Notes: generated by a model from the letters alone, not told the origin. Shown: positions 12,600-24,757, counted from the first letter of the stretch. The stretch: 64,000 nt of DNA from Trichostrongylus colubriformis (GCA_963978905.1 OZ022260.1:44041551-44105550), one strand, 5' to 3'. Numbers and translations are program-made.

Positions 12600-12675
12600 C
12601 AAAACTTCCATTCTGGTTCTTGCCGTTCTTATCGCCCTAGCGATATGAACGGCAAGAATCAGAATGGAAGTTTTG
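12600..12675. repeat. 76-bp near-perfect hairpin
   Basis: Arms 12600-12635 and 12640-12675 are complementary over 36 bp with two mismatches and a 4-base loop (CCTA). The left arm begins CAAAACTTCCATTCTGG. It could be a minimal palindromic element or give a hairpin RNA; pairing is more complete than in a usual microRNA precursor. Confidence 0.8.
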
Positions 12676-12918
12676 TGCAGAGAAAAGTGGTTGAGCAGTT
12701 CCTGTCAACTATAGCTATTTCTGCCTGAGCTCCAGGAGAGGCAAGGAACGTTCCGTCGTCCACTAACGCCTAGGCAAAACATTCGCATGAGTTTCAGTCT
12801 GATAGAATTATGTATAGGTATTCAACCAACATTCAAAAACACTTCCCCCTCCTCGCTGTGACAGCACCGAATGGTCAACAACATCACATCACATATCACA
12901 ACAGGAAAAAGTGTGCTC

Positions 12919-13136
12919 GGGTCAAATAAAGTCGGGGGGGGGGGGGGGGAGACGCAACTTGCATCAACGTCGAAGCTCCTTTCCCTCCCTAGGCTTAGGC
13001 TAAAATTGATATTCACTCCTTTCACATGAAAAAGCATCTCTCAAAGCATAGAAAAGAAAAGAAGCTTTGACGTTGGTGAAAATCTGACGCAAAGTTGTGT
13101 CTCCCCCCCCCCCCCCCCCCCCACTTTATTTGACCC
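12919..13136. mobile_element. MITE with poly-G/poly-C arms and 8-bp target duplication
   Basis: Terminal inverted repeat GGGTCAAATAAAGT, then a run of 15 or more G (mirrored as C), then AGACGCAACTT (mirrored as AAGTTGTGTCT). The element is flanked by the perfect direct repeat GTGTGCTC at 12911-12918 and 13137-13144. The 8-bp target duplication fits a hAT-type non-autonomous element. No coding sequence. Confidence 0.85.
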
Positions 13137-14654
13137 GTGTGCTCTTTAACAAAGACGCATACCACAACAAGAAAAGTTACCTTTCAGCTTTTTGCATATT
13201 TCCGATAGAGTTAGAGCTGCAAAGCACTGTAGTATTAGGCGACACACCAGATGATTCTATATTAGTGAATATCCCTAATAATAATGTTGCCCGTCAACTT
13301 TCCACAACGAACTGGCGAACAATTCCAACACTAAACTGGCTTCCTTGCCTGTTCGATAGGCCAGAAGGGTGCGAAGAAGTTGGAATTGTTCATAAGCTCG
13401 AGTGCAAGGAACATTAACAGCACGCTTACGGAGGAATTATTCGGAGACGAACTTCCACTGCAACCAGGGGAATGGTCGCGCAACCGACGATCATGTAGTC
13501 ACAACCATGGTTCCTTAGTTTACGCGCAAAACCATGATAAGGAGAAAACGGGCTAGGACAGCACAGCACGGCACCAGCACGTTTGTCTACGCTGTGAACG
13601 TTGAGGTAAGAGCTACCCGTATTCGGAAACATTTTGAAATGCCTCTGGAGTAGGGGGGGAAGCCGGCATAAGCATAGGCCGCGCTCATTTTCTGCTCGTT
13701 AGCGCTTCCAGTGCTCGTCCTGGCTACACCGCTCCAAGAAACAACCAGACAGGCCACGACAAAGAGCCTGGGCGCTTCTCTCGAGCGGGATCCGTCAGAA
13801 ACCATCTTTCCAGGGTCGCCCCAGCATTTAAGGAGAACGTGTCTTCTCAATTCTCATTCCTTCCTGACGGTGCCTTTAATCCATTTTCTCCAGTATCCAA
13901 GCCGATTTGCATCTTATTTACAAAATTCGACAGGACAAACGATCCAGCGCACGCCCCGTCCCGCGGATTTCTTTATTTTAATTTCCCGCAACATAATACA
14001 AAAGCCTTTGGGATGCTCAGACTGACCACTACCAATTATGAAGTGCACGGAATGTGGGTCGCGCCTTTTTGAAGCCTTTTCCTGGTAGTTACATTAGTCG
14101 ATATATGTATGTACTATTATATAGAGGACACACAAAAGCAATTCCTAAGCGCACGAGCCAAGAAATTGACTTCAGTTTTTTGGGGTTTACGGCTCTCTGC
14201 GTAGGGGCATTGAGAGTGTACCCCAAATTGCTTCGTATTGTAGACCGTAAAGGTGAATATGTTGCTGAACACTATATGGTTTTTAAGGAAGTAATAGATT
14301 TAGGAAATGTCGTAAAAGATAGATTTTGAAGAAACGTTGTAAAGAGGACAGAATTTACAAACCAATGTTATAATATAACTGCATGCTTCATTCTATGCGA
14401 TTTTATTCAAAAGCACTGAAAAGGACGGGTTTTGTTTTGTGATTTTTTTTCACAGCTGAACTTACTTTGGCGGCGTGGCTAGTAGATACTAGCCTCATCA
14501 AAGGAACAGTAAATGTGTTGAGCGAAAAGCGAGAGCCCTGGTGTTCTGAAATATTCACAATAAAGGATAAAATTCAGCAATCGTGAAAAACTAAACGAGA
14601 CTACGATCACGAACAAAGTGTGACAAGTCAAGTAGTCGGTCGGCTGCGACGTAT
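13137..14654. other. Gene-poor stretch with unassigned open frames
   Basis: Several overlapping open frames of 77-106 codons occur on both strands. The 91-codon frame at 14054-14329 ends in a plausible charged tail but shows no domain. No repeat was recognised. Confidence 0.35.
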
Positions 14655-15062
14655 AGCCGCCTTCATACTCTGCGTTGCCGGCGGCAGGGTGTGGCTGTGT
14701 CTTCTCTGAGTCTGTGCTCGTCCTACCTTCCCACGGTGCCTGAGAGTAGGGTGTTAGTTCTTACGACAAAAAAATTGCGTGGCCGCCCGTGGGGAGCGGC
14801 GCGGTGGGTGCGAGTACCAGTGGCAGGACATGGCAGCCTTTAAGCGAGGCAGTATGGCATGGGTGGAGGGGGCAGTGTGGCATGGGTGGAGTGCAGAGGT
14901 GACGCAGCCACGCTCTGCCGAGCTCCCAAGGGCAATCGATTCGACAAGTCGTACTGGTGGCGCCGCGAGTGCGACGCCGCGAAGCGATTTTTTCGTAAGT
15001 GCCCACACCCCTGAGAACGCAGCCGCGCGCTGCCTTGGCACCACCGCAGAATATGAAGCCGG
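14655..15062. mobile_element. Nested GC-rich inverted-repeat elements
   Basis: The outer ends are GCCGCCTTCATACTCTGCG at the left and CGCAGAATATGAAGCCGGC at the right, inverted copies. Between them, about 14780-15006 contains a second block (GGTGCGAGTACCAGTGGCAG ... GCGACGCCGCGAAGCGATTT) that recurs alone at 61.4-61.6 kb. One MITE thus appears inserted in another. The overlapping open frames (up to 120 codons) have no domain. Confidence 0.7.
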
Positions 15063-15857
15063 CCGATCTGTCGAAGCAAAAAGAAGAGCTGGATGGTATG
15101 TACTAGGTCACATCATGATCCAAATACATTATTCTCTGTAGTATGAGATTTCCAGAAAAGTAAGTGAGGTTTGGAATTGAACGAATATGAGCATCACAAA
15201 TTTTTCAAACATCAACTCAGGTTCTGAAGTGGAACCTCAGATGCGTTCACAAACGAGAAGGCCTAAATGATGATGCAAGGTCAGAGACGCGAGCGGATGC
15301 CTTCTCTGACTTGAAGACAAACAAATACAAATACATAATTTCACGCCAATTCAAAAAGACCCCTTCGATGCGAATAGTCCGCACCGAGAGGAAGGTGAGA
15401 AATGATGCATGGAACGTAGAACGCAAAGTGATTACGATAAGTCACAATGCAGGGTTCGATAAAGCAATGAACCGATTAAAAAAGCTTCAATCATACCTAC
15501 AACCCACTAAACATTCGCAACTGAGAGTGCCCCTTGATAAATGTGGTTCACAAACATTTAAACTTTTTTACAGAAGAAGTCAGCTTTCTCAGAACAATCA
15601 CGATATTGTTTCTGCTGAAGTGAGAATGTAGGGGCCGCGATTAATTATGCCAATAATGTGGAATGGGGTGCATACATCGTTAGTTGTTATACATCGAGCA
15701 ATAACCAGTTCAGAAATTTCTTTCCACTGACGAAATGCCTACCAGTGAATGTTGTGGCAATGTGGGCCATCTCAGAGGACTTGGTACTCTTAGCGGAAAA
15801 TGAAGCTCACACCTTAGAAAAATGGATGACTGTGTGAAGAAAAGCCTGCAAGGCTTG
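15063..15857. other. Unassigned sequence
   Basis: A 106-codon lysine/arginine-rich open frame (15311-15631, plus) lies here without a recognisable domain. Nothing else was seen. Confidence 0.35.
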
Positions 15858-16308
15858 AAGGAATCGTGCACGAAGAAAATATTTTCTTCGCCCTTATGTT
15901 GATGTCGCATTTGCTTGATAATAGCCGCCTGCAAAATTTCACGCGAAAAAGTAGGAATCTGACTAAGATACAGTGCCTCATACATAGTGGTGGCCGAGGG
16001 GGCGGGGCCTCGGAGTATATGAAGGCTGTGTCGCCCTCATATACTCCGAGGCCCCGCCCCCTCGGCCACCTCTCTGCCGTGGGCGGAGACGAAAAGTGGG
16101 ACTGTTTACGTAACTTTCTGCTCCCATTATGCGTCTCCGGCTGCCGCGGACGACGGGTTATTTAATCTGAGGCTTCCCCCTTTGTCACCACTTCAAAGAG
16201 CTGTATCCGGATTCTCACTTTTTCGCGTGAAATTTTGCGTTCCTTTTTAGGTAAATGCTATAAATATAGAGCTAACAGAAAGACTCATTTTTCCGTGCAC
16301 GATTCCTC
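15858..16308. mobile_element. MITE family A, copy 3, with an inner palindrome
   Basis: The ends AAGGAATCGTGCACG and CGTGCACGATTCCT are inverted copies. Inside, GGCCTCGGAGTATATGAAGG faces its own complement at about 16035-16060, forming a second, inner palindrome around the family GC block GGGGGCGGGGCC. Confidence 0.85.
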
Positions 16309-16644
16309 TGAAGGCGTACATAATGATGGAGTCCAGGCATCTGGTCCTCCTGAAACCTGCATGAAGTCGCCACTAACAGTTTATAACACAGCCATGAAGC
16401 GTGACCTTCTTGGATACACCGAAAACAAATTACACCGAGCTCCAAAGCCACAAAGGATCCACAGCAAAGTCAAGGCGAGCGGTGGAGGCCTTTTCCAACC
16501 AAGAGTGGCAGGCAAGACTAAAGATTACGTCGAGAAAATTTTCTCTCAGAAATACGGCTCCCCTTTCCAGGCCAAAAAACTCTTGAGGATTCCTCAGTTC
16601 ACGCTCGATCCTGTTCCCACCCCCTCTTTGTTCGTTTGTAAAAC

Positions 16645-16786
16645 GCTCGACCCAACCACACTACAGTATGGTGATTGTGGGGAGAGCCCACGAATCCGAC
16701 GAGCCTTGCGTAGTGCCAAGCTATACGAGTCCAAATTCGTGGGCTCTTACCACGATCATCACACTGTAGTGTGGTTGAGTCAAGCG
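16645..16786. repeat. Small palindromic element
   Basis: The left end CGACCCAACCACACTACAG and the right end CTGTAGTGTGGTTGAGTC are inverted copies. An inner pair GAGCCCACGAATCC / TTCGTGGGCTC follows. A 221-codon open frame (16235-16900) reads straight through this palindrome and the MITE arm before it, so it is not a gene. Confidence 0.7.
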
Positions 16787-17028
16787 TTCAACAAACGGAG
16801 GGCATCACCGGAGTGCCGCCGTGTTCGGCGACGGGCACACGATTTTGCCGCCGTCGCCGCCGATGTCGGCATCGGTGCGCAAAGTACGAACGCGACCTAA
16901 CCACCAGCTCCTAGCGCGTTCTGATCCACTGCAGGTGTTATATCACACATGCACATTTCCCTGCGGAATAGACTGTATCGATACGTGCAGTGTCCGAGAA
17001 TCCATGCCGCACCCTACATTGTGCCATA

Positions 17029-17534
17029 CAGTAGCGCTCAAGTCTTCGGCCAAATGGTTTATCACTTCAGTTTTTTATTTTCAACTTTTTTTGCGACTGG
17101 ACCGATCCAAAAGAAATTTTGGTATGTTGTACTTGGAGACACTACATACTAAATATACTATTTTGGCGTTCAACGGTGTAAGTTACGCGGTTAAATGCAA
17201 TTTTTTGTTTTTGGGGTGCCATTTCTATGCCGTCCCGCTGTGCTGCTGTCATCAAAAGTCGTGGTCTTTCCACAAAATATTTATATTCTCTGAGGCTTGC
17301 TCGTTCTGTTTTTGTAAAGAAAGCTGTTTTTCTTGGCCAAGCCTTTTACTTTTTTTCGATGGTCTTGTAGTAAATTCTTGTAAAAAACCATGAAAAGTGT
17401 CAAGCGGCACCCAAGTTGAAGGAAATGTTGACAATGGGTTCAGGCACCACATTTAAAATTTTGTCAAATTTGGTCAAGTAGAAAAAAAAGGTTATGACAA
17501 AAAAGTTTTGGCCGGAGACTTTTGAGCGCTACTG
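17029..17534. mobile_element. TA-flanked Tc1/mariner-type non-autonomous element
   Basis: Terminal repeats CAGTAGCGCTCAAGTCTTCG and, inverted, GGAGACTTTTGAGCGCTACTG are each bordered by TA (17027-17028 and 17535-17536). The 506-bp interior shows no transposase motif (no D-x-D signature). TA target sites and CAGT ends are typical of Tc1/mariner elements. Confidence 0.85.
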
Positions 17535-18158
17535 TAGAATCAAGTCCATACCGACTAGTCGCCAGTTGCTCTGCGACCTGATCGAAGGAGAAGGATAATT
17601 CTTGAAGGAGCACATTGATACGTCCCAAAAATCGCTACATTTACAGAGCTTGTAGTATTCGGATTCGCTGTGAAGTCTATGTGGAGGTCGATGAATGCAC
17701 TTTAATTTACAATGGGTCGTCCGGAGCTGCTGGGTTTCCTGGAGCGGCTAGAGCATGAGCGAAAAAAAAGCTCACACAAGTAAAAGGTTTGACTAGGACT
17801 GCCATGATGGCTAAACCTAGAATGACTCGAGCTGTAGCCACAAATTGAAAAACGAAATGAAAACCGAGAAATTACAGGACAGTACTAGAAACGGGGATCC
17901 TTTACCATCGAAAAGACGTATCTTCTGCTATTAAATTAGCGCCAAGTCCATGACCTAGTTACAAGTGATAAATGCAAGCCATTAACGTCAGCCAGTCGTG
18001 TGAGGTTAAAAAAAATGAAGGTCACGAAAAGTGTTAGAAAAGTTTCAAAATACTAGTGACATAGCAAGGCCAAGCATGACATTTGTTCGAAGCGACGGCT
18101 TCGGTTATCCCTTGTACTATGGGAGTTAAGCGAGAGGTGTCCTTCCCTACTGAAGCTT
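17535..18158. other. Unassigned sequence
   Basis: Nothing recognisable was seen between the TA-flanked element and the hAT-like MITE. Confidence 0.4.
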
Positions 18159-18415
18159 GGGTGTGTACCCTTATGTTAGGATTGTCGCACGACGACGAGC
18201 GGCGTGCGACGCAGTGTGTGCGAGCTATGCGCGTCGCGGTTGTTGTGTCTTAGAACGATTATCCGGAGCGATTACAGGTCAACTGCTATGAGGGCGATAC
18301 GCAGTTGACCTGCAATCGCTCCGGGACCCAACAACTTGGCGCCTTCAGCTCGTCCGCCTTGCTTCGCTTGCGACATGCCGCGGTGCGACAATCCTGACAT
18401 AAGGAAACATAGCCC
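18159..18415. mobile_element. hAT-like MITE family B, copy 1
   Basis: Starts GGGTGTGTACCCTTATG and carries GCACGACGACGAGCGGCG. The right arm mirrors this (CGCGGTGCGACAATCCTGAC). The 8-bp flanks TGAAGCTT and TGAAGCTG form a near-perfect target duplication. A second inner inverted pair (GGAGCGATTACAGGTCAACT / AGTTGACCTGCAATCGCTCC) marks the middle. Confidence 0.85.
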
Positions 18416-19107
18416 TGAAGCTGAGGAAAAAATAGCGACGGTGGTCGAGTACATTAGCATCAAAATTACCATGTATGGGAAATTCACCATCTTGATAACG
18501 AGTATGACAATCACCCCAAGCTCAAGTGTGGTTTGACCCTTACTATGCGTATTTTTGATTTTTCCCGGCACTGGCTTTATTTGATGCCGGCATTCTCAAC
18601 GAATCCCATATTCGTGATCACGAGACTGATTTACCCGTGTATGGAAGTTCGAAGCGGCTCTGGTAACAGCACGATGTTCACCCATGTGGTACAAATGGCG
18701 CCAATGCTACACCCTAAAACGATTTCCTTGTTCGTGACCAGCGCCTCGGACAACCCCTATAGGCGAAGTTCCTGCATGATTTTTTTTTTGCCCCGATGGC
18801 GATTACTGAGGTAGTGATGGTCGAGCAGTGCCAAAAAAAGTCCAGAAAGATCACAAAATTATAGAAAACCGAGCAGCTGACGATATAAGTACAGGTGAGC
18901 TGGAGTTGAAGCCACGAATAACGGATGATACAGTTGGGGTACAGTCTTGTGCAGTAAGCACGTATCACTCTGTTACACAAACTGTTTATTTTGTCGATCT
19001 GGCGGCAACCCATCTTCAAGTTCTACTGACTGTTGTGAAGGAGTGAATCGATTGCTTGCAAAACTTTAGACTATCTTGCAGCGTACGTCCCAGGAGGACA
19101 GAAAATT
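18416..19107. other. Unassigned sequence
   Basis: Open frames of 66-101 codons overlap on both strands without a domain. No repeat was recognised. Confidence 0.35.
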
Positions 19108-19336
19108 GGGTGTGTACCCTTATGTCAGGATTTCGCACGACGACGAGCGGCGTGGGACACAGTATGTGCCAGCTATGCGCTCCTTTATAGGGGTCCTAGA
19201 GCGATTACAAGGTAATGCTAGGGGCGCCGATTTGTAGTCGCTTTAGGATCCAATCACACAGCGCATTTAGCTCGTTCGTATTGCTTCGCTTGCGTCACGC
19301 CGCGGTGCGAAATCCTGACATAGGGGTACACACCCC
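19108..19336. mobile_element. hAT-like MITE family B, copy 2
   Basis: GGGTGTGTACCCTTATGTCA at the left is mirrored by TGACATAGGGGTACACACCC at the right. The flanks AGAAAATT and GGAAAATT match at seven of eight bases, consistent with an 8-bp target duplication. Confidence 0.88.
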
Positions 19337-19344
19337 GGAAAATT

Positions 19345-19556
19345 CACCTGGCCGCGTGTTGTGCGCAACGCGATCGGTGCGAGCTAGGAGCGCTTTATTG
19401 GTTGGGTCTTGAAGCGATTACGTCCAAAATAAGGCAGAGGTCACAGCCATCGCTTTAGGACCCAGCTAACGTGGCGACTCTAGCGCGCGCCCAACGCATC
19501 GCACGGCGAACCTCGCAACGCGAAATTCCTTTCTAGTGACACACACTCCGGTCTTG
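19345..19556. repeat. Related, end-damaged family B-like copy
   Basis: It directly follows copy 2. It has GGCCGCGTGTTGTGCGCAAC, GAAGCGATTACGTCC and, mirrored, AGCCATCGCTTTAGGACCCA, then TTCCTTTCTAGTGACACACA. This resembles the inner and right parts of the family, but the left end is lost. Confidence 0.5.
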
Positions 19557-20069
19557 CAACATCAGTTGTAAGTGATGTCATGATTACTACACCAGGCACT
19601 GCACAAACCCTCACTCAGCCATCTCACGAAAAGTAGAGACCCACCAAGTCGCCACATTGGAAAATGAACAACAAAAGGGAAGCGCAGCAGTCGGCGGTGT
19701 TCCAAAAAACCTTGAGCGCGATGGACGGCGATGTAAGAGTGGTGGAGGCCGAATAGAAGTGCAAATCTCATGAGCAAGGTGGATGAGGCCTGAATAAATA
19801 TTTCCAGCCGATCGCGAGGTCTGGAATCACATGTGCTAAGCACTTGACATTTTTTGTTCGTTTTGACAACGGTGGGATCTCATCGATATAAACTTTTAGA
19901 AATTTCTAATTAAAAAAAGGCTAATTACTGTATTAGCACCTCGACGTTTGAGCGAAATTTCACTGTTATGGGGTGAAGCCTACTAATGAAATTAAAGGTG
20001 CTAAAGGGAACGCTAATAAAGAAAAACCCAAATGAGGCCATTTTACCCAATTGTAGCTCTTTCTCCCTT

Positions 20070-20576
20070 AAAGGCACATTCCAGGATTAGGGAAACATTG
20101 CAGCCGTTTCACATGACCTAATGGTTCCACAAGGGGCAAGGAGGCTGTGCACATATCGAAGCGCGATGATCAGTCGCCGCAGTGCGCGGAGCTCTTGAGG
20201 CCAGCCCAGGCACACCCGGAGCTTTGGCCCGCCCACCCCAGACGTGATTGTTGGCAATGACGGTGGCAACGGTGGCGACAACGTGCTACGGTTTGTGTGA
20301 TAACATAAGATAAGGAAGAGATGCCAGTGATAAAGAAAATCTTGACACGAGAAAGCATGTGATATGCCAGAGTTTCGTATGATGCCCCTCAGTGTGAATT
20401 GATTCAAAAGCTCGTTTTCGCGCGGTAATCTCGTCCAAAACCAGACGTCAAGAAGCCTTACTTTGGCCCTTTTCGTGAGATTTTTCGGACTTTTCTTGGA
20501 CGGCATATCCCGTAGCACCTCTAATTTCATAATTCAGCGCTTTAGCCCATTCAAGGTAATCCTGGAATGTGCCTTT
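20070..20576. mobile_element. MITE family C with perfect 20-bp terminal repeats
   Basis: AAAGGCACATTCCAGGATTA at the left is exactly mirrored at the right end. Both ends abut TTAA-like sequence. A 147-codon open frame on the minus strand (20087-20530) fills the interior but shows no transposase domain. Confidence 0.85.
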
Positions 20577-21211
20577 AAGCTGAAACCTGAATCTCTGATC
20601 GCACTAGCTTGCATTCGTTATCTCCCTGAGGTACCGTGAAATCGCCGGAGCCATAAAGGGGTCATTTTCGTCATCAGAGCTCTAGAAAAACCGTAATCAG
20701 AGTCCTGAGTAGCCCGTGTTTGAAGGGTTTTAGCAAAAATCATAAAACATGTCGTTACGCTTATTTTGCGCAAATCTCACCCACTAAGCACGGGCAACCA
20801 AAACGTGAATTGTATTCGTGAGTCTTCTGAATAACAAGGTGGGCGAAGTTTCAGTGAAAAGAATCCCCTGCATAGGAAACTGAGTTTTTCCTGGACTGTG
20901 ATGGCCGTGAAGTCTCAAATTTTATATCGATGATGAATCATTGCCGGATTTGACGCAGATTTCTCTATTATACTTCATGGGCTATCTTTAGATATCTAGC
21001 TGTGAGAAATCTTTCGTTTTTTGCACTAGGATTACTGAAACATGGCACTAATTTGTATGTGGCCAAGGCGAACAGTTGAGTAGGCTCCAGTAAGTTATCC
21101 GATTCTCCTTCTAACATTGTGTTCAGTAACCGGATATCTATCCCTCATCAAATGGTGGATGAATCACATTTTCACAGAAAAATCAAAGATAAAGGAACAA
21201 AGTCCGCAGTG
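20577..21211. other. Unassigned sequence
   Basis: Nothing recognisable was seen. Confidence 0.4.
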
Positions 21212-21475
21212 TCAATCAATTCCTTCCACGGAATACGCTGCGTATTCTAGCTCCACTCAGAATCCTGGTTATAGATGAATGCGATTTGGCCTATACAATG
21301 ACTTGGAGTGAGGTAGCTGATGTAAAAGTCAGTGCTTTTATCCTCCCAGACAAGTATGGTGCTAGTTGACCTACCCAGATGGATGGAAAGGTTGGTTGGT
21401 GGGCCTAAGCGAACAAGGGATTTGAATCCCGCACCATAAGAGTGGAAGTGCGCGCCACCTGTCATTACAACACCT
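21212..21475 (-). mobile_element. tRNA-derived SINE, copy 1
   Basis: Read on the minus strand, the 5' part has an A-box-like region (TGACAGGTGGCGCGCAC) and a strong B box (GATTCAAATCC, 21428-21418, ten of eleven consensus positions). This fits an RNA polymerase III promoter. The 3' part ends CGTATTCCGTGGAAGGAATT. It matches copies at 23.5, 39.2 and 47.6 kb. Confidence 0.8.
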
Positions 21476-22697
21476 GAAATAAAGCTGTCCAGATTGCGTC
21501 CAAATCGCGCTCATTATTCGAGAAACAGTCGAAAGCAGAGCTACTGTACGCTTATTGGATCAAAGTGATCATTCGCGTTATTTCGCACTTGAAAGTGGAG
21601 TGTACGAAAAGTTATTTTGATGATCTTCAGAAGAGATGACATGATATAGGTGATGGCATTCCACAGAAAGCACCAAAATGACAAAGCATTTTCTAAGAAC
21701 GGCCTCTTAGAAGCCATAACATGAACAATGCATGCACTCAGTGAGTGTACGAGCATTCCGTGAAGGAAAGAACGTCGTTTCCGCTGTTGCACTTGACGGC
21801 TGCACACCACGGAATGGGCATGCTGATTGCCACAAACTAGGTCGATAACGAGGTCTGCAAAAGGACGATGCAGGAAAATTGGCAGGGAAAAAGAATTGTC
21901 TCCAGTATGGCGCACACCTATAAATCGAAGGACCCTAAATACTGTTGGGAATAAAAGGCCTAAAAATTTGAAATGGGACAAGGCGGTTGCTTACGTAGTT
22001 GAAGAGGACTACGGAGTCACTCATCAAATGACTGGGATTGGAATGAAGCAAATCCTCTATCTTTTGCGTGGCTGATTCTGGGCGCTTCTGGAAGATTCCA
22101 GACGGTGGTCGTCGAAAATTTGTGCTCAAAAGACTGAACAATCAAAACTGGTATGAAATCCGAGACAAAGAGGGAGCCGATGAGCTAGCTAGCTAATCGG
22201 AATTGTAAATGAGGGTAGCACGCCATCAAATAAGTATCAATACGGGATTCTTCCACAGATTTTTACAACAATGAATGCAAAGTGGAACAAAGAATAGTAT
22301 TTTCGCCAGTTAAATAAAGATCGGCGACAGACCTAATTTCATTTACCGTTTTCTCAAGCCATTTCACCACGCGGTTTCTGCATTAGTCTGGGCCTCGAAG
22401 ACAATGGGAGAGGCAATTGCACCTTATGGTGAACGCTTGCAGTTCATTAGATTGCGGCAATTGCACATAAGACGCCTTACAACCATCGAGTGTGGATTCG
22501 TTGGATTTCTGAAAATCCTAAACACCCTTTTTTCGCACTCTTGCGGTTCGGACTGAAGCGCGCTAGAATCGCAGTAGCGTCCAAAAGGCCCCTCTTTCAA
22601 AGTCATCGTTGCAAATTATCTCGCGAATATTCATTTACGTGGACAATGTTTCCGAATACGCTTCCGTTTCTCGTATCCCCTCCCTCCCTGAACCTTT
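21476..22697. other. Unassigned sequence
   Basis: Open frames of up to 146 codons (21541-21981, minus) overlap others on the opposite strand; no domain or repeat was recognised. Confidence 0.35.
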
Positions 22698-23008
22698 AAA
22701 GGAATCGTCCACGGAAATTGAGTTTTTCTGTTGGCCATATATTTATGTTGCATATGCTAATAAGGGCCGCATGCAAAGTTCCACGGGAAAAAGTGAGAAT
22801 TCGGCTGAGATACAGCCCCCCAGTTCCGGGCGTCGGGACGGGGCTTTTACTCGGAGGCTCCGCCCACCTGGTCCGGAATTGGGGGGGGGCTGTATCTCAG
22901 CCGAATTCTCACTTTTTCGCGTGGAACTTTGCATGCGGCCCTTATTAGGCAGATACAACATAAATATATGGCTAACAGAAAAACTCATTTTCCGTGGACG
23001 ATTCCTTT
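22698..23008. mobile_element. MITE family A, copy 4 (best preserved ends)
   Basis: AAAGGAATCGTCCACGGAAA and its mirror CCGTGGACGATTCCTTT are both embedded in TTTAAAGG / CCTTTAA, consistent with a TTAA-type target site. It is 311 bp long with the GC block GGGACGGGGC, and is shorter than the other copies because part of the core is missing. Confidence 0.92.
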
Positions 23009-23499
23009 AAGCGACTTCATGTGATTACCAAGGGGGTCTGCATTAGCTATTAATCGAGGTGCTGTTTCTGGTCGGTTTCCAAAGTCCAAAACAGATTATA
23101 CGTAACATCTAGGGTGGAAGATGAAGAGAGTGGGAAGAGAGGCAATCCGCTCCAGGCATCGAAACATGCTTCGATCGCACCATAACCGAATCCAAATATT
23201 CCTCTAGGGCACACACCCCTCCAAAGTGGACGAAACTACGCTCCGCTGAAAGGACCTGGACTTTTAAAGGCACTAAGCGAGCTAATCTGGGTATTCACAA
23301 GGGTGGAGACAGTCTAATCATAAATGATCACTCAGGGTCAAATGGCGCTTGGCGCATCGCATTGAATGGCAGTGAGGCTCTTTATCATGGATTTGAGACT
23401 GCACGCCCCGCTCGACGTTCTCGAAATGACTAAGCAGCGGTGGATAAGTGGTGTGCGCCTCTACTCTGGAAGTATAACTTAAAGGATTAAGTTTTGGCG
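23009..23499. other. Unassigned sequence
   Basis: Nothing recognisable was seen. Confidence 0.4.
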
Positions 23500-23770
23500 T
23501 TAATCAATCCTTTCGTGGAATGCGCGGCACATTCTAGTTCCATTCAGAACCATGAGGGCTGGTGAATTTGATGTGGCCTATACAATGACTTGCGGTGGCC
23601 ACACGATGTACAAGTAAGTGTTTTTATCGTCCCAGGCAAGTCTGGTACCAATTTGCCGACCCCGGAGGGATGGAAGGATCGATTGGCCTAGGCGGGCGTT
23701 GATGCCGGATTTGATCCCCGCACCATGGGAGTGGGGTGCGCGCCACCTGTCACTACACCACTTCCGCCCT
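23500..23770 (-). mobile_element. tRNA-derived SINE, copy 2
   Basis: Read on the minus strand it begins GGGCGGAAGTGGTGTAGTGA (A-box-like TGGTGTAGTGAC) and has a B box GGATCAAATCC at 23717-23707. The body continues through GGCCAATCGATCCTTCC to a 3' end CATTCCACGAAAGGATTGAT. It is the most intact copy and serves as a working reference for the family. Confidence 0.85.
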
Positions 23771-24757
23771 AGGTTACTGTAGCATTACGGTGAATCACTT
23801 CGAACCTACTGCGCAGACGTAGAGATACGCAGCTACGCCCTTCCGCTGGCACTGCAGAGTATGATAAGGGTCAGCCACAGCAAATGCAAGGTATACACGA
23901 AGCGGCATCCCTCTTCCCATCTACCATGCACTATCTAAGGCCGCCTAACAGTACAACTGTTGTGTATTTTCCAGGCTGAAGACTCCTACCAGTACACAAC
24001 TGTAGCAACGAGGACCTCAGATTTATTCGGCCGTTGCCTAACCGTTTCAGCGATGCAGAGCCAGCCTTAACAAATCCGCAACAACGTCATCGAAGTAAGG
24101 GATCCCATTTGTAAGATTTTCGACACTTCCATACCTTTCCTTATCCACTACAATCGACCAAATTACTTCTCTGGTCCCTCATTGCAGTCCCCACATTTTA
24201 CGAGCTACTACTATCTCTATCGTTCAAATAGACAGTAAAAGGCAGAACCTGCTTCTCCTATCTCCCTTGATTGGACATACTTTAGTACATAGTATATTAG
24301 TATTAGTATTAGTATTTAAGACATAGTATATTAGCAGTATAGAATCTGAGCAGAAGGCCATTGGGAGCGATAAGGGGGCTCTGATATGATGTAGTCAACC
24401 CTAGCGGAGAACCAAAAAAGTTATTTAGAATTCGAAATTAAGAAGTCCCCGAACTACCTAATATCGTATCAGGATACATAACAACACTTGACAGCCCTGC
24501 ACAGCTGATCAGTTTGTCACTGCAATCATATTGTTGTTGTAGCTTTGGGCGATTATCGACTAAGCCATGATTACTCGTACCATTAGCTTCACTTCAAAAT
24601 ACTTTGATTTTGATTTGAAATTGAACAATAACAAAGCCTAAGAATAAAAAAGAAGGCGAGCACGAAAACATGAGCCATACAGGTTAGATGTAATATACTC
24701 ATTACTACTCAGCAGAGTTTTAGCAGCAATCAGCAACTATCAACATCAGTAAAAGTA
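23771..24757. other. Unassigned sequence with simple repeats
   Basis: It includes half of a CATACTCTGC-ended MITE (about 23815-23870) and a short run of TAGTAT repeats (about 24290-24320). No gene was recognised. Confidence 0.4.

Noticed and set aside
16235..16900. 221-codon open frame, the longest in the window
   Set aside because: It starts in the arm of MITE copy 3 and runs through another palindrome (16645-16786); composition is low-complexity and basic, with no domain.
20087..20530. 147-codon frame inside MITE C as a transposase
   Set aside because: No acidic catalytic motif or DNA-binding domain seen, and the element is only 507 bp.
21212..21475. A functional tRNA gene
   Set aside because: The B box is good but the cloverleaf stems cannot be formed and the same sequence is dispersed with a long 3' body; it is a SINE.
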